64,000 nt of DNA from Alteriqipengyuania bathyomarina_B (GTDB lineage: Bacteria; Pseudomonadota; Alphaproteobacteria; Sphingomonadales; Sphingomonadaceae). The notes beneath the pieces were generated by a model. That model saw nothing but the letters and a program-made list of their open reading frames with translations, had not been told where the DNA came from and did not search any database. The DNA is taken from the NCBI RefSeq assembly GCF_038594605.1, contig NZ_JBCFZM010000004.1:62001-126000 (forward strand), written 5' to 3'. Position numbers and translations under genes: made by a program. Positions 50,057 to 59,085 of the stretch are shown here, one piece after another (the stretch's first letter is position 1; every line of letters starts with the position of its first letter).

Positions 50057-51153
50057 TCGTCGATCGCCGTGATGTCGAGGCCTGCGAATTCGGCACGATA
50101 GGCGTCGAGCGTGATGATATCGAGGCATGGCCGCGCGCCCGGCGCGAAGACGCGTCCCTCGGCCATCATTCGGGCGATCAGGATGACCGGAATGCAGGGA
50201 ATGATCGGCCCATGGCCCTGCCGCGCGATGATCCAGTGGCGTCTGGTCATCGGCGTGCCATCCGTGCCCTCACCCTCGATCACCATGTGAAAGCCGCTGC
50301 GGCCCTTGCCCAGCCAGTTGAACAGGGCGGCGAAGCGCACCAGAAGGCCCGCATAGCGGTCCAGCCGGGGAAGCAGGCCGATGCGCACCAGCTTGCCCGA
50401 AATCCACGTCCCGAAATGCAGCACGTTGATCTCGTGCCCGGCATAGAAGGCGTGGCTGCGCAGCGTGGGATAGCGATCGGGAAACAGGCCGAGGTCGGGC
50501 ACATTGCCATGCGCGAACCAGCGCCGCCCGAGTTCGGGGTAGCGCACGGCGTGCAGCCCGCTCCAGCCGGTGACCGGACGCATCGCCCCGTCCTTCAGCC
50601 GCGTGAAGCGCTGCCCGACATAGCTGGTGACTGCGGCAACCGTGCCTGCGCCACGGTTGGCCTGCTCTGCCCCGCTGATACCGTAATACACGTGGCGGAC
50701 CTGCATGGCCTTGGCCGCCTCGTCCAGAAAGGCGGCTGTGAGTGCGGGGACCGAGCTTGCCCCCGCCAGCACCGTGACTCCGGCCGTCTTCGCCGCCTCG
50801 TCGAGGGCGCCGATCCCGCACACGAACTCGCGCGCATCGGCTATATCGCAATAATCAGCGCCCGCCGCGATGGCCGCTTCGGCGACGGCGTAGCTCTGGG
50901 TGTGGTACGGGCCAACCATGTTGATGACCAGATCGGGGCCGATGTCGCCCAGCATGGTCGCCGGATCGCCGCCTATGTCGACGACTCGCCCGATGGCGGG
51001 GTTTGCCGCGTTGAGGCCATCGGCAAAGGTGCTCGCCTTGCGCAGATCACGCCCGCAGATAACCAGCGCGATGCCCGGATCGGGCGCGAGCGCACGGGCA
51101 ACATAGCCTCCGAAATTCCCGTACCCGCCGATGATCGCGACGCGAAGCATCAT
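50053..51153 (-). CDS. Saccharopine-dehydrogenase-like NAD(P)-binding protein
   Basis: The N-terminus MMLRVAIIGGYGNFGGYVAR is a Rossmann glycine motif of the saccharopine dehydrogenase NADP-binding family. DLVINMVGPYHTQSYAVAEA and GADYCDIADAREFV continue it. The C-terminal half shows no lysine-biosynthesis signature, so lysine metabolism should not be assumed; trans-acting enoyl reductase-like and oxidoreductase roles exist in this superfamily. It starts 19 bases after sdhA and is translationally coupled to the DCC protein, so the pair sits where sdhB often stands. Confidence 0.82.
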   Translation of the reverse strand: MMLRVAIIGGYGNFGGYVARALAPDPGIALVICGRDLRKASTFADGLNAANPAIGRVVDIGGDPATMLGDIGPDLVINMVGPYHTQSYAVAEAAIAAGADYCDIADAREFVCGIGALDEAAKTAGVTVLAGASSVPALTAAFLDEAAKAMQVRHVYYGISGAEQANRGAGTVAAVTSYVGQRFTRLKDGAMRPVTGWSGLHAVRYPELGRRWFAHGNVPDLGLFPDRYPTLRSHAFYAGHEINVLHFGTWISGKLVRIGLLPRLDRYAGLLVRFAALFNWLGKGRSGFHMVIEGEGTDGTPMTRRHWIIARQGHGPIIPCIPVILIARMMAEGRVFAPGARPCLDIITLDAYRAEFAGLDITAIDE

Positions 51154-51171
51154 GCGGGTCCGGGTCTTCGA

Positions 51172-53040
51172 TCAATACACCCGCTTCTTCGGCTCGATAT
51201 ACTTGATATCGTCGGTCAGCGTGTATTCGTGGACCGGGCGGTAATCGATTTTCATGTCGCCCTTGCCCGAACCCTTGGCGCCGCCGCCCCAGCCGTCGAA
51301 CCAGGTTACCGTGTGCTTCATCCACTCGGCATCGTTGCGGTCGGGGAAATCCTCGTGCGCGTGGGCGCCGCGGCTTTCCTTGCGGTTGTCGGCGCTGGTC
51401 ATGGTGACGCTCGCCTGAGCCATCAGGTTATCGAGTTCCAGCGTTTCGACGAGGTCGCTGTTCCAGATCAGCGAGCGGTCGGACACGTGAATGTCCTGCA
51501 TGCTCGCGTTGACCTCGGCGAGGTGCTTCTTGCCCGCTGCCAGCGTCTCGGTGTCGCGGAACACGGCGGCATGCTTCTGCATGGTCTTCTGCATGTCCTC
51601 GCGAATCCGCGCGGTCGGCAGGCTGCCATTGGCGTGACGGAAATGGTCGAGCCGGGTCAGCGCCAGGTCCGCGCTGTCGGCGGGAAGCGCATCGTGATTC
51701 GCGCCCGGCTTCATCGTTTCGGCCAGACGGTGCCCGATCGCGCGGCCGAACACCACGAGGTCGATCAGCGAGTTCGAGCCGAGGCGGTTCGCCCCGTGGA
51801 CCGAGACGCAGCCCGCCTCGCCCGCGGCATAGAGCCCGGGCACCACGTGGTCGGGATTGCCGTCGGGCCCGATGGTCACGACTTCGCCGTGATAGTTCGT
51901 CGGGATGCCGCCCATGTTGTAGTGGACCGTCGGCGTCACCGGCAGCGGCTCGCGCGTCAGGTCGACCCCGGCGAAAATCTTGCCGCTCTCGGTGATGCCG
52001 GGCAGGCGCTCGGCGAGCACGGCCGGGTCGATATGGTCGAGGTGCAGGTAGATGTGGTCGCCATCCTTGCCCACGCCCCGGCCTTCGCGCATTTCCAGCG
52101 CCATCGAGCGGCTGACGACGTCGCGGCTGGCGAGGTCCTTCGCGGAAGGCGCATAGCGTTCCATGAACCGCTCACCCTCGGAGTTGGTCAGGTAACCGCC
52201 CTCGCCGCGCGCGCCTTCGGTAATCAGCACGCCCGCGCCGTAGATGCCGGTCGGGTGGAACTGCACGAACTCCATGTCCTGCAGCGGCAGGCCGGCGCGC
52301 AGCACCATGCCGCCACCGTCGCCGGTGCAGGTGTGTGCCGATGTCGCGGTGTAGTAGCAGCGACCATAGCCGCCGGTCGCTAGAACGACCGCGTGCGCCT
52401 TGAAGCGGTGGATCGTGCCATCGTCGAGGCACATGGCGATCACGCCCACGCAGCGGCGATTGGCACCTTCACCCGCCATGATCAGGTCGATCGCGAAATA
52501 TTCGATGAAGAAGTCCGCGTCGTACTTCAGGCTCTGCTGATAGAGCGCATGGAGCATCGCGTGCCCCGTACGGTCCGCCGCGGCGCAAGTACGTTGTACT
52601 GGCGGGCCTTCGCCCATGTTCTGCATGTGGCCGCCGAACGGGCGCTGGTAGATCGTGCCGTCCTTGTTGCGGCTGAACGGCACGCCCGCGTGCTCCAGCT
52701 CGTACACCGCCTGCGGGGCTTCACGCGCGAGATATTCGATCGCGTCCTGATCGCCCAGCCAGTCCGACCCCTTCACGGTGTCGTACATGTGCCAGGTCCA
52801 GTGGTCGGGCGTGTTGTTGCCGAGCGACGCGGCGATGCCGCCCTGCGCCGCCACGGTGTGGCTGCGAGTCGGGAACACCTTGGAGATGTTGGCGGTCTTG
52901 AAGCCCGCTTCGGCGGCACCCATCGTGGCGCGCAGGCCCGAACCGCCCGCGCCGACGACGACGACGTCGAACGTATGGTCGATGATCGGATAGGCTTCGC
53001 TGCCGCTCTTGGGCTGAGTCGTGTCGGTGTCGGTCGCCAT
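51172..53040 (-). CDS. sdhA: Succinate dehydrogenase flavoprotein subunit
   Basis: SdhA oxidises succinate to fumarate with covalently bound FAD (respiratory complex II, TCA cycle). The FAD motif VVVGAGGSGLRATMG, the flavin-linking histidine in RSHTVAAQGGIAASLGN, the substrate residues of GGIPTNYHGEV and GANRLGSNSLIDLVVFGR are all present. 622 aa includes a slightly long N-terminus. ATG touches the sdhD stop (TGATG). The iron-sulfur subunit is not encoded next to it. Confidence 0.98.
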   Translation of the reverse strand: MATDTDTTQPKSGSEAYPIIDHTFDVVVVGAGGSGLRATMGAAEAGFKTANISKVFPTRSHTVAAQGGIAASLGNNTPDHWTWHMYDTVKGSDWLGDQDAIEYLAREAPQAVYELEHAGVPFSRNKDGTIYQRPFGGHMQNMGEGPPVQRTCAAADRTGHAMLHALYQQSLKYDADFFIEYFAIDLIMAGEGANRRCVGVIAMCLDDGTIHRFKAHAVVLATGGYGRCYYTATSAHTCTGDGGGMVLRAGLPLQDMEFVQFHPTGIYGAGVLITEGARGEGGYLTNSEGERFMERYAPSAKDLASRDVVSRSMALEMREGRGVGKDGDHIYLHLDHIDPAVLAERLPGITESGKIFAGVDLTREPLPVTPTVHYNMGGIPTNYHGEVVTIGPDGNPDHVVPGLYAAGEAGCVSVHGANRLGSNSLIDLVVFGRAIGHRLAETMKPGANHDALPADSADLALTRLDHFRHANGSLPTARIREDMQKTMQKHAAVFRDTETLAAGKKHLAEVNASMQDIHVSDRSLIWNSDLVETLELDNLMAQASVTMTSADNRKESRGAHAHEDFPDRNDAEWMKHTVTWFDGWGGGAKGSGKGDMKIDYRPVHEYTLTDDIKYIEPKKRVY

Positions 53041-53426
53041 CAGGCGGCTCCTGCAAAAGCGATGCTGGCGATGCAGAACACGGCGAACACGCCGCCTGCC
53101 ACCGCAACCAGATTGAGAAGGGCGGTCAGCGCAAAGCGGCTGCCACCCTGGTGGATATAGTCCTCGACCAGCACCTGCAGGCCCAGGCGTGCGTGCCAGA
53201 AGGTGCTAAGGATCAGCAGGATCATCGCCGCCGCGCTGATCGGATTGGCAAGCCAGCCGGCGACCGTGCCGTAGTCGTAGGCAGGCAGCAGCAAGAAGCT
53301 GACCAGCAGCCACAGGACGAGCACCAGATTGCCGATCGCGGTAAACCGCTGGATCAGCCAGTGATGCGCGCCCTCGTGGGCCGAGCCGAGGCCGCGTACG
53401 CGGCCGATGGAGGTTCCGTTACCCAT
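53040..53426 (-). CDS. sdhD: Succinate dehydrogenase membrane anchor subunit D
   Basis: This is a 128-aa protein with three membrane segments that anchors complex II and binds haem b and quinone. Family stretches: GSAHEGAHHWLIQRFTAIGN and STFWHARLGLQVLVEDYIH, with the haem-ligand histidine in the latter. ATG 53426 is preferred; the upstream open frame to 54278 is a shadow. It lies 11 bases after sdhC and touches sdhA. Confidence 0.95.
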   Translation of the reverse strand: MGNGTSIGRVRGLGSAHEGAHHWLIQRFTAIGNLVLVLWLLVSFLLLPAYDYGTVAGWLANPISAAAMILLILSTFWHARLGLQVLVEDYIHQGGSRFALTALLNLVAVAGGVFAVFCIASIAFAGAA

Positions 53427-53437
53427 GGTCAGAAGCC

Positions 53438-53818
53438 TTATTTCAGAAAGATGATCGCCCAGAAGGCGATGGTCAGCAAAACGCCGAGAATCGGGCTGGC
53501 GATCGCCCAGGTCTTGTTGACGGTGAGCTCGTAACCGGCGCCGATATCGAGCACGAAGTGGCGCAGGCCGCTCATCATGTGGTTGAAGAAGGCCCAGGTC
53601 AGGCCGATCAGCACGACATAGCCGATCGGCGTGGTCATGAGCCCGGTAAAGGTCTCGTACGCCTCCGGCCCGCTCGCCATCGCGCCCAGCCACCACAGCA
53701 GCACGCCGAGCCCGACGAGCGCCAGACCGTCGCCGGTGACGCGGTGCAGGATGGAGGTCAGCATGTGCGGGCCCCATTTCCAGATCTGAAGGTGCGGGGA
53801 GAGGGGTCTGTTCGACAT
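53438..53818 (-). CDS. sdhC: Succinate dehydrogenase cytochrome b556 subunit C
   Basis: This is a 126-aa three-helix membrane protein. The N-terminal RPLSPHLQIWKWGPHMLTSI and LHRVTGDGL (Ser/Arg quinone-site region SILHRVTG) are diagnostic, as is NHMMSGLRHFVLDIG with the haem-binding histidine. ATG 53818 begins MSNRPLSPHLQ, the conserved start. It is first in sdhCDA; a possible promoter lies at 53869-53896. Confidence 0.96.
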   Translation of the reverse strand: MSNRPLSPHLQIWKWGPHMLTSILHRVTGDGLALVGLGVLLWWLGAMASGPEAYETFTGLMTTPIGYVVLIGLTWAFFNHMMSGLRHFVLDIGAGYELTVNKTWAIASPILGVLLTIAFWAIIFLK

Positions 53819-53868
53819 GAGGGCTAGCGGGTCCAATCTGGCCGGGATGCTGGAATGCGTTGCGCCTC

Positions 53869-53896
53869 CACTTAGCGGAAGCGTGACGAGGTTCAA
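53869..53896 (-). promoter_or_regulatory. Possible sdhCDA promoter
   Basis: On the minus strand, TTGAAC (53896-53891) and TAAGTG (53874-53869) are spaced by 16 bases, about 50 bases before sdhC. Both boxes are only fair matches. Confidence 0.35.
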
Positions 53897-54021
53897 GGCA
53901 GTCCAAAGGATGAAGGCCCAGGCACGGGCGCAAAGCCCCCCCCTGCACGCACTCCCGAACAGCGCGCCGTCGACAGGCAGGGGCTTGGTTGCTCGCGTCT
54001 AAGGGCGTAACGCGCGAACCG

Positions 54022-54732
54022 ATGACATCCATTCTCGTCACAGGATCGAGCCGCGGGATCGGCTCCGCCATTCGCGAACAGCTCGAGGCGCGCTGCGTGC
54101 GGGTGATCGGCCACTCGACGCAAGGTATCGAGGAAGGCGAGATTGCCGCCGATTTTACCGAGCCTTCGGCGCCTTCGATACTGTGGGAAGAGGCCATGCG
54201 GCAGGCCGACGGCGAGATCGATGTGCTGGTCAACAATGCCGGATTGTTCGCCGGAATTCCGCTCGACACCTCCGACATCGAATGGCTCGACGCGTGGGAG
54301 GAAACGCTGCGGATAAACCTGACCGCCGCCGCGCAGCTGAGTCGCTTTGCGGTGCGTCACTGGCAGGAAACCGGGCGCAGCGGACGGATCGTCCACATCG
54401 CCAGCCGCGCCGGGCACCGGGGCGATTCGCCCGCGCACTGGCACTACGCGGCGGCCAAGGGCGGGATGCTGGCGCTGCACAAGACCATCGCGCGCGCCTA
54501 CGCCGCGCAAGGGATCTACAGCTTCGCGGTCACGCCCGGCTTCACCGACACCTCGATGGCGGGCGACTACCTCGAGTCGCGCGGCGGGCCGGGCTTGCTG
54601 GCGGACATTCCGCTCGGCCGCGTGGCCGAGCCGGAGGAGATCGCGGATATCGCGGTGTGGTGCGCACTCGACGCGCCGCCTTCGATGACCGGGACGACGA
54701 TCGATGCGAACGGCGCGAGCTATGTCCGCTGA
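54022..54732 (+). CDS. Short-chain dehydrogenase/reductase
   Basis: This is an SDR of 236 aa. Motifs: TGSSRGIG for the cofactor, NNAGLFAGIP, catalytic Ser in VHIASRAGHRG, HYAAAKGG (YxxxK). The PGFTDTSMAGDYL loop and GRVAEPEEIADIAVW are usual. It has a shortened region after the first glycine motif (no clear acidic or basic cofactor switch). Start ATG 54022 gives MTSILVTG; the next gene begins within its last codons (11-base overlap). Substrate unknown. Confidence 0.87.
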   Translation: MTSILVTGSSRGIGSAIREQLEARCVRVIGHSTQGIEEGEIAADFTEPSAPSILWEEAMRQADGEIDVLVNNAGLFAGIPLDTSDIEWLDAWEETLRINLTAAAQLSRFAVRHWQETGRSGRIVHIASRAGHRGDSPAHWHYAAAKGGMLALHKTIARAYAAQGIYSFAVTPGFTDTSMAGDYLESRGGPGLLADIPLGRVAEPEEIADIAVWCALDAPPSMTGTTIDANGASYVR

Positions 54733-55318
54733 CCTGCCCTTCTCCTGCCGCTGCGGCGCGGTTAAAGGGGTGATCGAGAAGGCGGGCCCGCGCGAGGGCG
54801 ATTTCGTCGTCTGCCACTGCACCGACTGCCAGACCTTCGCCCGGCGCTTTCAGGCTGAGGACAGGGTGACAGGCGATGACGCGGGCACGCTGCTTTACCA
54901 GAGCCGCTGCGCGCGGATGCGGATCGCGCAAGGTCGGGGCGAATTGCGCTGCCTGCACCTGACCGACAAGCCGACCATGCGCTGGTTCGCGCGATGCTGC
55001 GGGACGCCGCTGTTCAACTCATACAAGAACGGCAAGCTGCCCTATGTGACGACGCTTGTCGGCAACTGCGAAGCGGACGACCGCGAGCGACTGCTGGGGG
55101 AGCCCATCGGGCACCTGTTTGTCGATGACGACCCGCACTGCACCGGGCAGGTGCGCCGCATGGCGATGCACACGCTCATGCGCCGGTTTTTCGTGAGGAT
55201 GCTCAAGGATATCCTCTCGGGCGATCGCCGCCGGAGCGCGCTGTTCGATTCGCGCACGCTCGAGCCGATTTCTTCCCCCGAACACCCAACCGAGGACACC
55301 ATGGCCCATGTCGGCTGA
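54722..55318 (+). CDS. DUF6151 family protein (GFA-like zinc-binding fold)
   Basis: This 198-aa protein has paired cysteines like the glutathione-dependent formaldehyde-activating (GFA/Mss4-like) fold: CRCGAVKG, CHCTDCQTFARR and RWFARCCGTPLFNS. These could bind two zinc ions. I assign it to DUF6151 from memory of the family. Enzyme function is not established. It overlaps the SDR by 11 bases and prmA by 11 bases, so all three are coupled. Confidence 0.75.
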   Translation: MSADLPFSCRCGAVKGVIEKAGPREGDFVVCHCTDCQTFARRFQAEDRVTGDDAGTLLYQSRCARMRIAQGRGELRCLHLTDKPTMRWFARCCGTPLFNSYKNGKLPYVTTLVGNCEADDRERLLGEPIGHLFVDDDPHCTGQVRRMAMHTLMRRFFVRMLKDILSGDRRRSALFDSRTLEPISSPEHPTEDTMAHVG

Positions 55319-56249
55319 CATCACTGCCGAAGACGCCGGAATCAGCTGGAAGCTCACCGCGCTGGTCGACCGCACCGCTGCCGAGGCGGCGCTCGCCGCG
55401 AGCGTGGAGGACGCGTGGGACAGCGATCTGGTCATGAGCGCGCACGAGGTCGAGGCGGATCGCTATGATCCGATCAATGCCGGCCTGTGGCGGATCGAGG
55501 CGTGGTATCCGCGCAAGCCCGACAGGGCGCTGCGTAAGCAACTCGACGCGATGTTCGGCGGAAATGCGCCCGATTTCGAGCTGGAGAAGGTCGAACCGCA
55601 GGACTGGGTCACGCTCAGTCAGCAGGCGGTCGAGCCGGTCTGCGCGGGCCCGTTCCATATCCGCACCCCCGAATATCCGGCAGACCCCGAGGCCATCGAC
55701 CTTGTCATTCCCGCAAGCCGCGCCTTCGGCACCGGCCAGCACCAGACGACCGCCGGGTGCCTCGTGATGCTGGGCTGGCTCAACTCGCGCGGCGTGCGCC
55801 CCCGGCAGGTCGCGGATATCGGCACGGGCACCGGGCTGCTCGCCATCGGTGCGCTCAAGCTGTTCCCTTCCGCGAACATGATCGCGAGCGATATCGACCC
55901 GGTGTGCGACGAGATCGTGCGCGAGAATGCGCGCGATAATGGCGTAACGATGGGCCAGCGATCCGGTGCGCTGCGCTATGTCACTGCGCCGGGCATGGAC
56001 CACCCCGCGCTCAAATCGCGTGCGCCCTTCGACCTGCTGATCGCCAACATCTTGGCAGGTCCGCTGGTCGAGCTGGCGCAGGATTTTGCGCTCGCGCTGC
56101 AACCGGGCGGGCGCGTGATCCTTGCCGGGCTGCTCGACACGCAGGCCCCGCGCGTCATCCGCGCCTACCAGCGCATGGGCCTGCGGCTCGAACGGCGGAT
56201 CGACGACGGTGACTGGTCGATCCTGTGCCTGCGGGCGCCCGCATGGTGA
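55308..56249 (+). CDS. prmA: Ribosomal protein L11 methyltransferase
   Basis: PrmA methylates lysines of ribosomal protein L11. SAM-binding motif I reads DIGTGTGLLAIGAL, motif II ends NMIASDIDPVC, and the catalytic-region motif is IANILAGPLVELA (NxLA variant typical of PrmA). RAFGTGQHQTTAGCL is the conserved pre-motif. 313 aa is normal. It overlaps both neighbours. Confidence 0.94.
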   Translation: MSADITAEDAGISWKLTALVDRTAAEAALAASVEDAWDSDLVMSAHEVEADRYDPINAGLWRIEAWYPRKPDRALRKQLDAMFGGNAPDFELEKVEPQDWVTLSQQAVEPVCAGPFHIRTPEYPADPEAIDLVIPASRAFGTGQHQTTAGCLVMLGWLNSRGVRPRQVADIGTGTGLLAIGALKLFPSANMIASDIDPVCDEIVRENARDNGVTMGQRSGALRYVTAPGMDHPALKSRAPFDLLIANILAGPLVELAQDFALALQPGGRVILAGLLDTQAPRVIRAYQRMGLRLERRIDDGDWSILCLRAPAW

Positions 56250-56962
56250 GAGCGCTGCGGGCGCTGGGCTGGACGATCGGCGGCCTGCTCGGCGCGCTCG
56301 TCCTCCTCGCCGCAGGCTTCTTCCTCGCGGCGTGGATCGGCTCCAGCATCCCGCGCAACGCGGACTGGGTGGAGGCCGAAACCGGCATCCCGATCATGGT
56401 CGAGACCAATGGTTTCCATACGGGCATCGTCATGCCCATCGCCACCCCGGTAAAGGACTGGCGCGAGACGTTCCCTTCCGCCGGGCAGCCGATGCCGGGC
56501 GGGCCAATGGCGGGCGGGAGGATACCGACCCATGTCTCGGTCGGCTGGGGCGACCGCGAGATGTATCTCGATGTGCCGACCTGGGGCGAATTGAAGCCCG
56601 CCAGCGCGCTGCGGATCGCGACGCAGGGCGGCCCGGCGGTGATGCGCGTCGCGCATTACTACCGGCCCGCGGGCGGGCCGAACCACCGCTGGGTGATCCT
56701 GCGCGAGGAGGAATATGCACGGCTGGTCGCCGAGGTGGAGAAAGGCTTGCCGCCGGTCGACGACCCGCGCGAGCGGATCAGCTACGATGGCTTCGATCCG
56801 CAAGCGCAGGTCTATGATGCGACCGGCCACTACACGCTTGGCAACACATGCAACCAGTGGGTCGGCGATGCGCTGGCGGCGGCGGGGATCGAGATGGGGC
56901 GGTGGACGCCGCTGGCAGGGGGCGTGATGAAGTGGATTCCCGAGGGCGGCGCGCAGCCCTGA
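56243..56962 (+). CDS. TIGR02117/DUF2459 family membrane-anchored protein
   Basis: One N-terminal membrane segment (about residues 8-33) precedes a periplasmic domain of the DUF2459 family. Conserved stretches are ETNGFHTGIVMPI, SVGWGDREMYLDVPTWGEL and NTCNQWVGDALAAAG with WTPLAGGV. The His and Cys in these motifs suggest a papain/NlpC-like hydrolase, but no activity is known. ATG 56243 lies inside the last codons of prmA; the family is often near PHA or membrane genes, without clear meaning here. Confidence 0.85.
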   Translation: MVRALRALGWTIGGLLGALVLLAAGFFLAAWIGSSIPRNADWVEAETGIPIMVETNGFHTGIVMPIATPVKDWRETFPSAGQPMPGGPMAGGRIPTHVSVGWGDREMYLDVPTWGELKPASALRIATQGGPAVMRVAHYYRPAGGPNHRWVILREEEYARLVAEVEKGLPPVDDPRERISYDGFDPQAQVYDATGHYTLGNTCNQWVGDALAAAGIEMGRWTPLAGGVMKWIPEGGAQP

Positions 56963-57016
56963 CCTCTTGAAAAGCCTGATGACTGAGGCGCCTGCTTGCA
57001 TTAGTGTCAGTAAGCC

Positions 57017-57868
57017 ATGATCGACCTGCCGACCGCTTTCGATGTCTTTGCCGACCGGATGATCCGCGTCGTCGTATTCGATCTGCAGCGCTATCTGGTC
57101 GCAGCGGGTCTGTTCACCATCGCGCTGCTGGTGTTCCGCAGCTGGGCGCAGCGCAAACGGATCCAGAACCGCCGCGCGACGCGCAAGGATTACACGCGCG
57201 AGATCGCGTCCTCACTGCGCACTTCGGTGGTCTTCGCGCTCACCACCTTCCTGACGCTGGCCTTGCGCGAGGTCGGGCTGGTCAAGCTGAAGCTGGAAAC
57301 CTTCACGCTGCTCACCGTCGCGTGGCAATTCGCGCTGATGGTCGTGGCGCACGACGCCTATTTCTACTGGATGCACCGCGCGCTGCATCACAAGCGGCTG
57401 TTCCGCGCCACGCACCTGCATCACCACAAGTCGCGCACGCCCACGCCATGGACGGCCTACAGCTTCTCGAGCTGGGAGGCGGTGACAGAGGCGCTGTTCA
57501 TCCCGATCTTCATGCTGGCCACCAGCACGATGGGTTTTGCGATGACCGGGCTCGCGATCTTCCTGTTCCTCTGGCACATGATCTTCCGCAACGTCATCGG
57601 CCATCTCGGGGTGGAGCTCTACCCGGCGGGCTGGGTCGACAATCGCTGGACCGGCTGGTGGAACACGACCACGCACCACGACCTCCACCACAGCTCGGGG
57701 AACACCAATTTCGGCCTCTACTTCACCTGGTGGGACCGGTGGATGGGCACCGAGCATCCGCGCTACCGCGAGGAATTCCGCAAGGTCACCGCGCGCACCC
57801 GCAAGGCGGCGCGCGAGGCTGAACGCGAGGCCGAGGCACAGGCCGAGCCGGGCACCGCCCCCGCTTAG
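57017..57868 (+). CDS. Sterol desaturase / fatty acid hydroxylase family membrane protein
   Basis: This is a di-iron membrane oxygenase with four to five membrane segments. The three histidine clusters are complete: HDAYFYWMHRALHH, THLHHHKS and TTHHDLHHSS, plus a further His in WHMIFRNVIGH. The mature C-terminus is a charged Ala/Glu tail. Substrates in this family include sterols, carotenoids and fatty acids; I cannot choose. In sphingomonads carotenoid or ornithine-lipid hydroxylation is possible. It ends in a four-base convergent overlap (TTAG) with the sigma-factor gene. Confidence 0.88.
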   Translation: MIDLPTAFDVFADRMIRVVVFDLQRYLVAAGLFTIALLVFRSWAQRKRIQNRRATRKDYTREIASSLRTSVVFALTTFLTLALREVGLVKLKLETFTLLTVAWQFALMVVAHDAYFYWMHRALHHKRLFRATHLHHHKSRTPTPWTAYSFSSWEAVTEALFIPIFMLATSTMGFAMTGLAIFLFLWHMIFRNVIGHLGVELYPAGWVDNRWTGWWNTTTHHDLHHSSGNTNFGLYFTWWDRWMGTEHPRYREEFRKVTARTRKAAREAEREAEAQAEPGTAPA

Positions 57869-59016
57869 CCGCTTAGCGCATTGCGCTGCCGGGCGAGGAA
57901 CAGCGCCTCTGCCGGTTCGGGATCGAGCGCGAGCGCCGTATCGTACTCCTCGCGCGCCTCACCCGTCCGTCCCGCACGCGCCAGCAGATCGGCTCGCGCG
58001 ACGCGAAAGGGCAGGAAATCGACCAGCCGCTGCGCATCCAGCGCGTCGAGCGCAGCCAGACCCGCTGCCGGATCACGGCCGCGCGCCAATGCCACCGCGC
58101 GATTGATCGCGACCACCGGGGTCGGCCGCATCGCGAGCAGCATGTCGTAGAGCCGGACGATCGCCTGCCAATCGGTCCAGTCTTCGCCGCGCCCTCTTGC
58201 GTGGGTCAGGTGAATGGCCGCGAGCGTCTGCAAAGGCCCCGGTTGGCGCAGCCGCGTGGCCATCGCGAGCGCGGCGCGGCCCGCCTCGATCCGTGCGGCA
58301 TCCCATAGCGCCGTGTCCTGCAGCGATAGCGGGATCATCGCCCCGTCCGCCGCGACCCGCGCACCCTCGCGCGACCGCACGAGACTGGTGAGCGCCAGCA
58401 GGCCGTGCGCCTCGGCTTCGCGAGGCATCAGTTCCGTCAGCAGCAGCGCCAACCGCTCCACCTCGGGCGCAAGGCCTGCCGTCTCGGATGTCTCCTCCGC
58501 CAGGCCCGAGGCGTTGCGATAGACAATGCTGAGCGCGGTCTCGAGCGTTTCCAATACGGCACCGACCCGGAATTGCCATTCGCGGGACGGCGGCGTCTCG
58601 AAAGGAATTTTCGCCTGTGTTATCTTTACCTTGGCGCGCGTGATCCTCTGATACATCGCAGGCTTGGTCGTCAGAAACGCGCGCGCGATCCGTGCGACGG
58701 AGACCCCGCAGATCACCCGCAGCGCCAGCGCAATGCGCGCCTCGCTCGCAATTGCGGGGTGGCAACAGGTGAAGAGCAGGCGCAGCCGGTCATCGGGTAT
58801 CGCCTCGGGAAAGGAAATGACGTCGCCCATGCAATCGACTTCCGGCTGGCTGGCGAGCGCCCGCGTCTCCCGCTCGGCCTTGCGCAGCGTGTCGAGCGCG
58901 CGCCGCCGCGCGGTGACATAGAGCCACGCCGCCGGATCGCGGATCGGCGCGCGTTCGCGCAACGCCGCTTCGCAGGCGGCAGAGAATGCGTCTTCGGCAA
59001 GGTCGAGGTCGCGCAA
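57865..59016 (-). CDS. ECF42-like sigma factor with C-terminal TPR-like domain
   Basis: Sigma70 region 2 (LRDLDLAEDAFSAACEAALR, DPAAWLYVTARRRALDTLRK) and region 4 (ALRVICGVSVARIARAFLTT) are followed by a 200-residue helical extension, the DUF6596/TPR-like tail of the ECF42 group. The group occurs with DGPF/YCII proteins, as here. The boundary given starts at TTG 59016, but homology clearly begins further upstream (ALPGLADKLAQARPRVIAAL). The frame is open only back to the TAG that ends the YCII gene (59086-59088), and contains no ATG or GTG. A CTG at 59082, with GGAAG upstream, may be the true start. Confidence 0.85.
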   Translation of the reverse strand: MRDLDLAEDAFSAACEAALRERAPIRDPAAWLYVTARRRALDTLRKAERETRALASQPEVDCMGDVISFPEAIPDDRLRLLFTCCHPAIASEARIALALRVICGVSVARIARAFLTTKPAMYQRITRAKVKITQAKIPFETPPSREWQFRVGAVLETLETALSIVYRNASGLAEETSETAGLAPEVERLALLLTELMPREAEAHGLLALTSLVRSREGARVAADGAMIPLSLQDTALWDAARIEAGRAALAMATRLRQPGPLQTLAAIHLTHARGRGEDWTDWQAIVRLYDMLLAMRPTPVVAINRAVALARGRDPAAGLAALDALDAQRLVDFLPFRVARADLLARAGRTGEAREEYDTALALDPEPAEALFLARQRNALSG

Positions 59017-59085
59017 TTGCGCGGCGAGGGCCGCGATGACCCTCGGCCGCGCCTGCGCCAGTTTGTCCGCCAGCCCGGGCAGCGC

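Noticed and set aside
50011..52383. 790-aa frame opposite sdhA and the saccharopine-dehydrogenase-like gene
   Set aside because: It covers sdhA, whose identity is beyond doubt, in antisense; no signature of its own.
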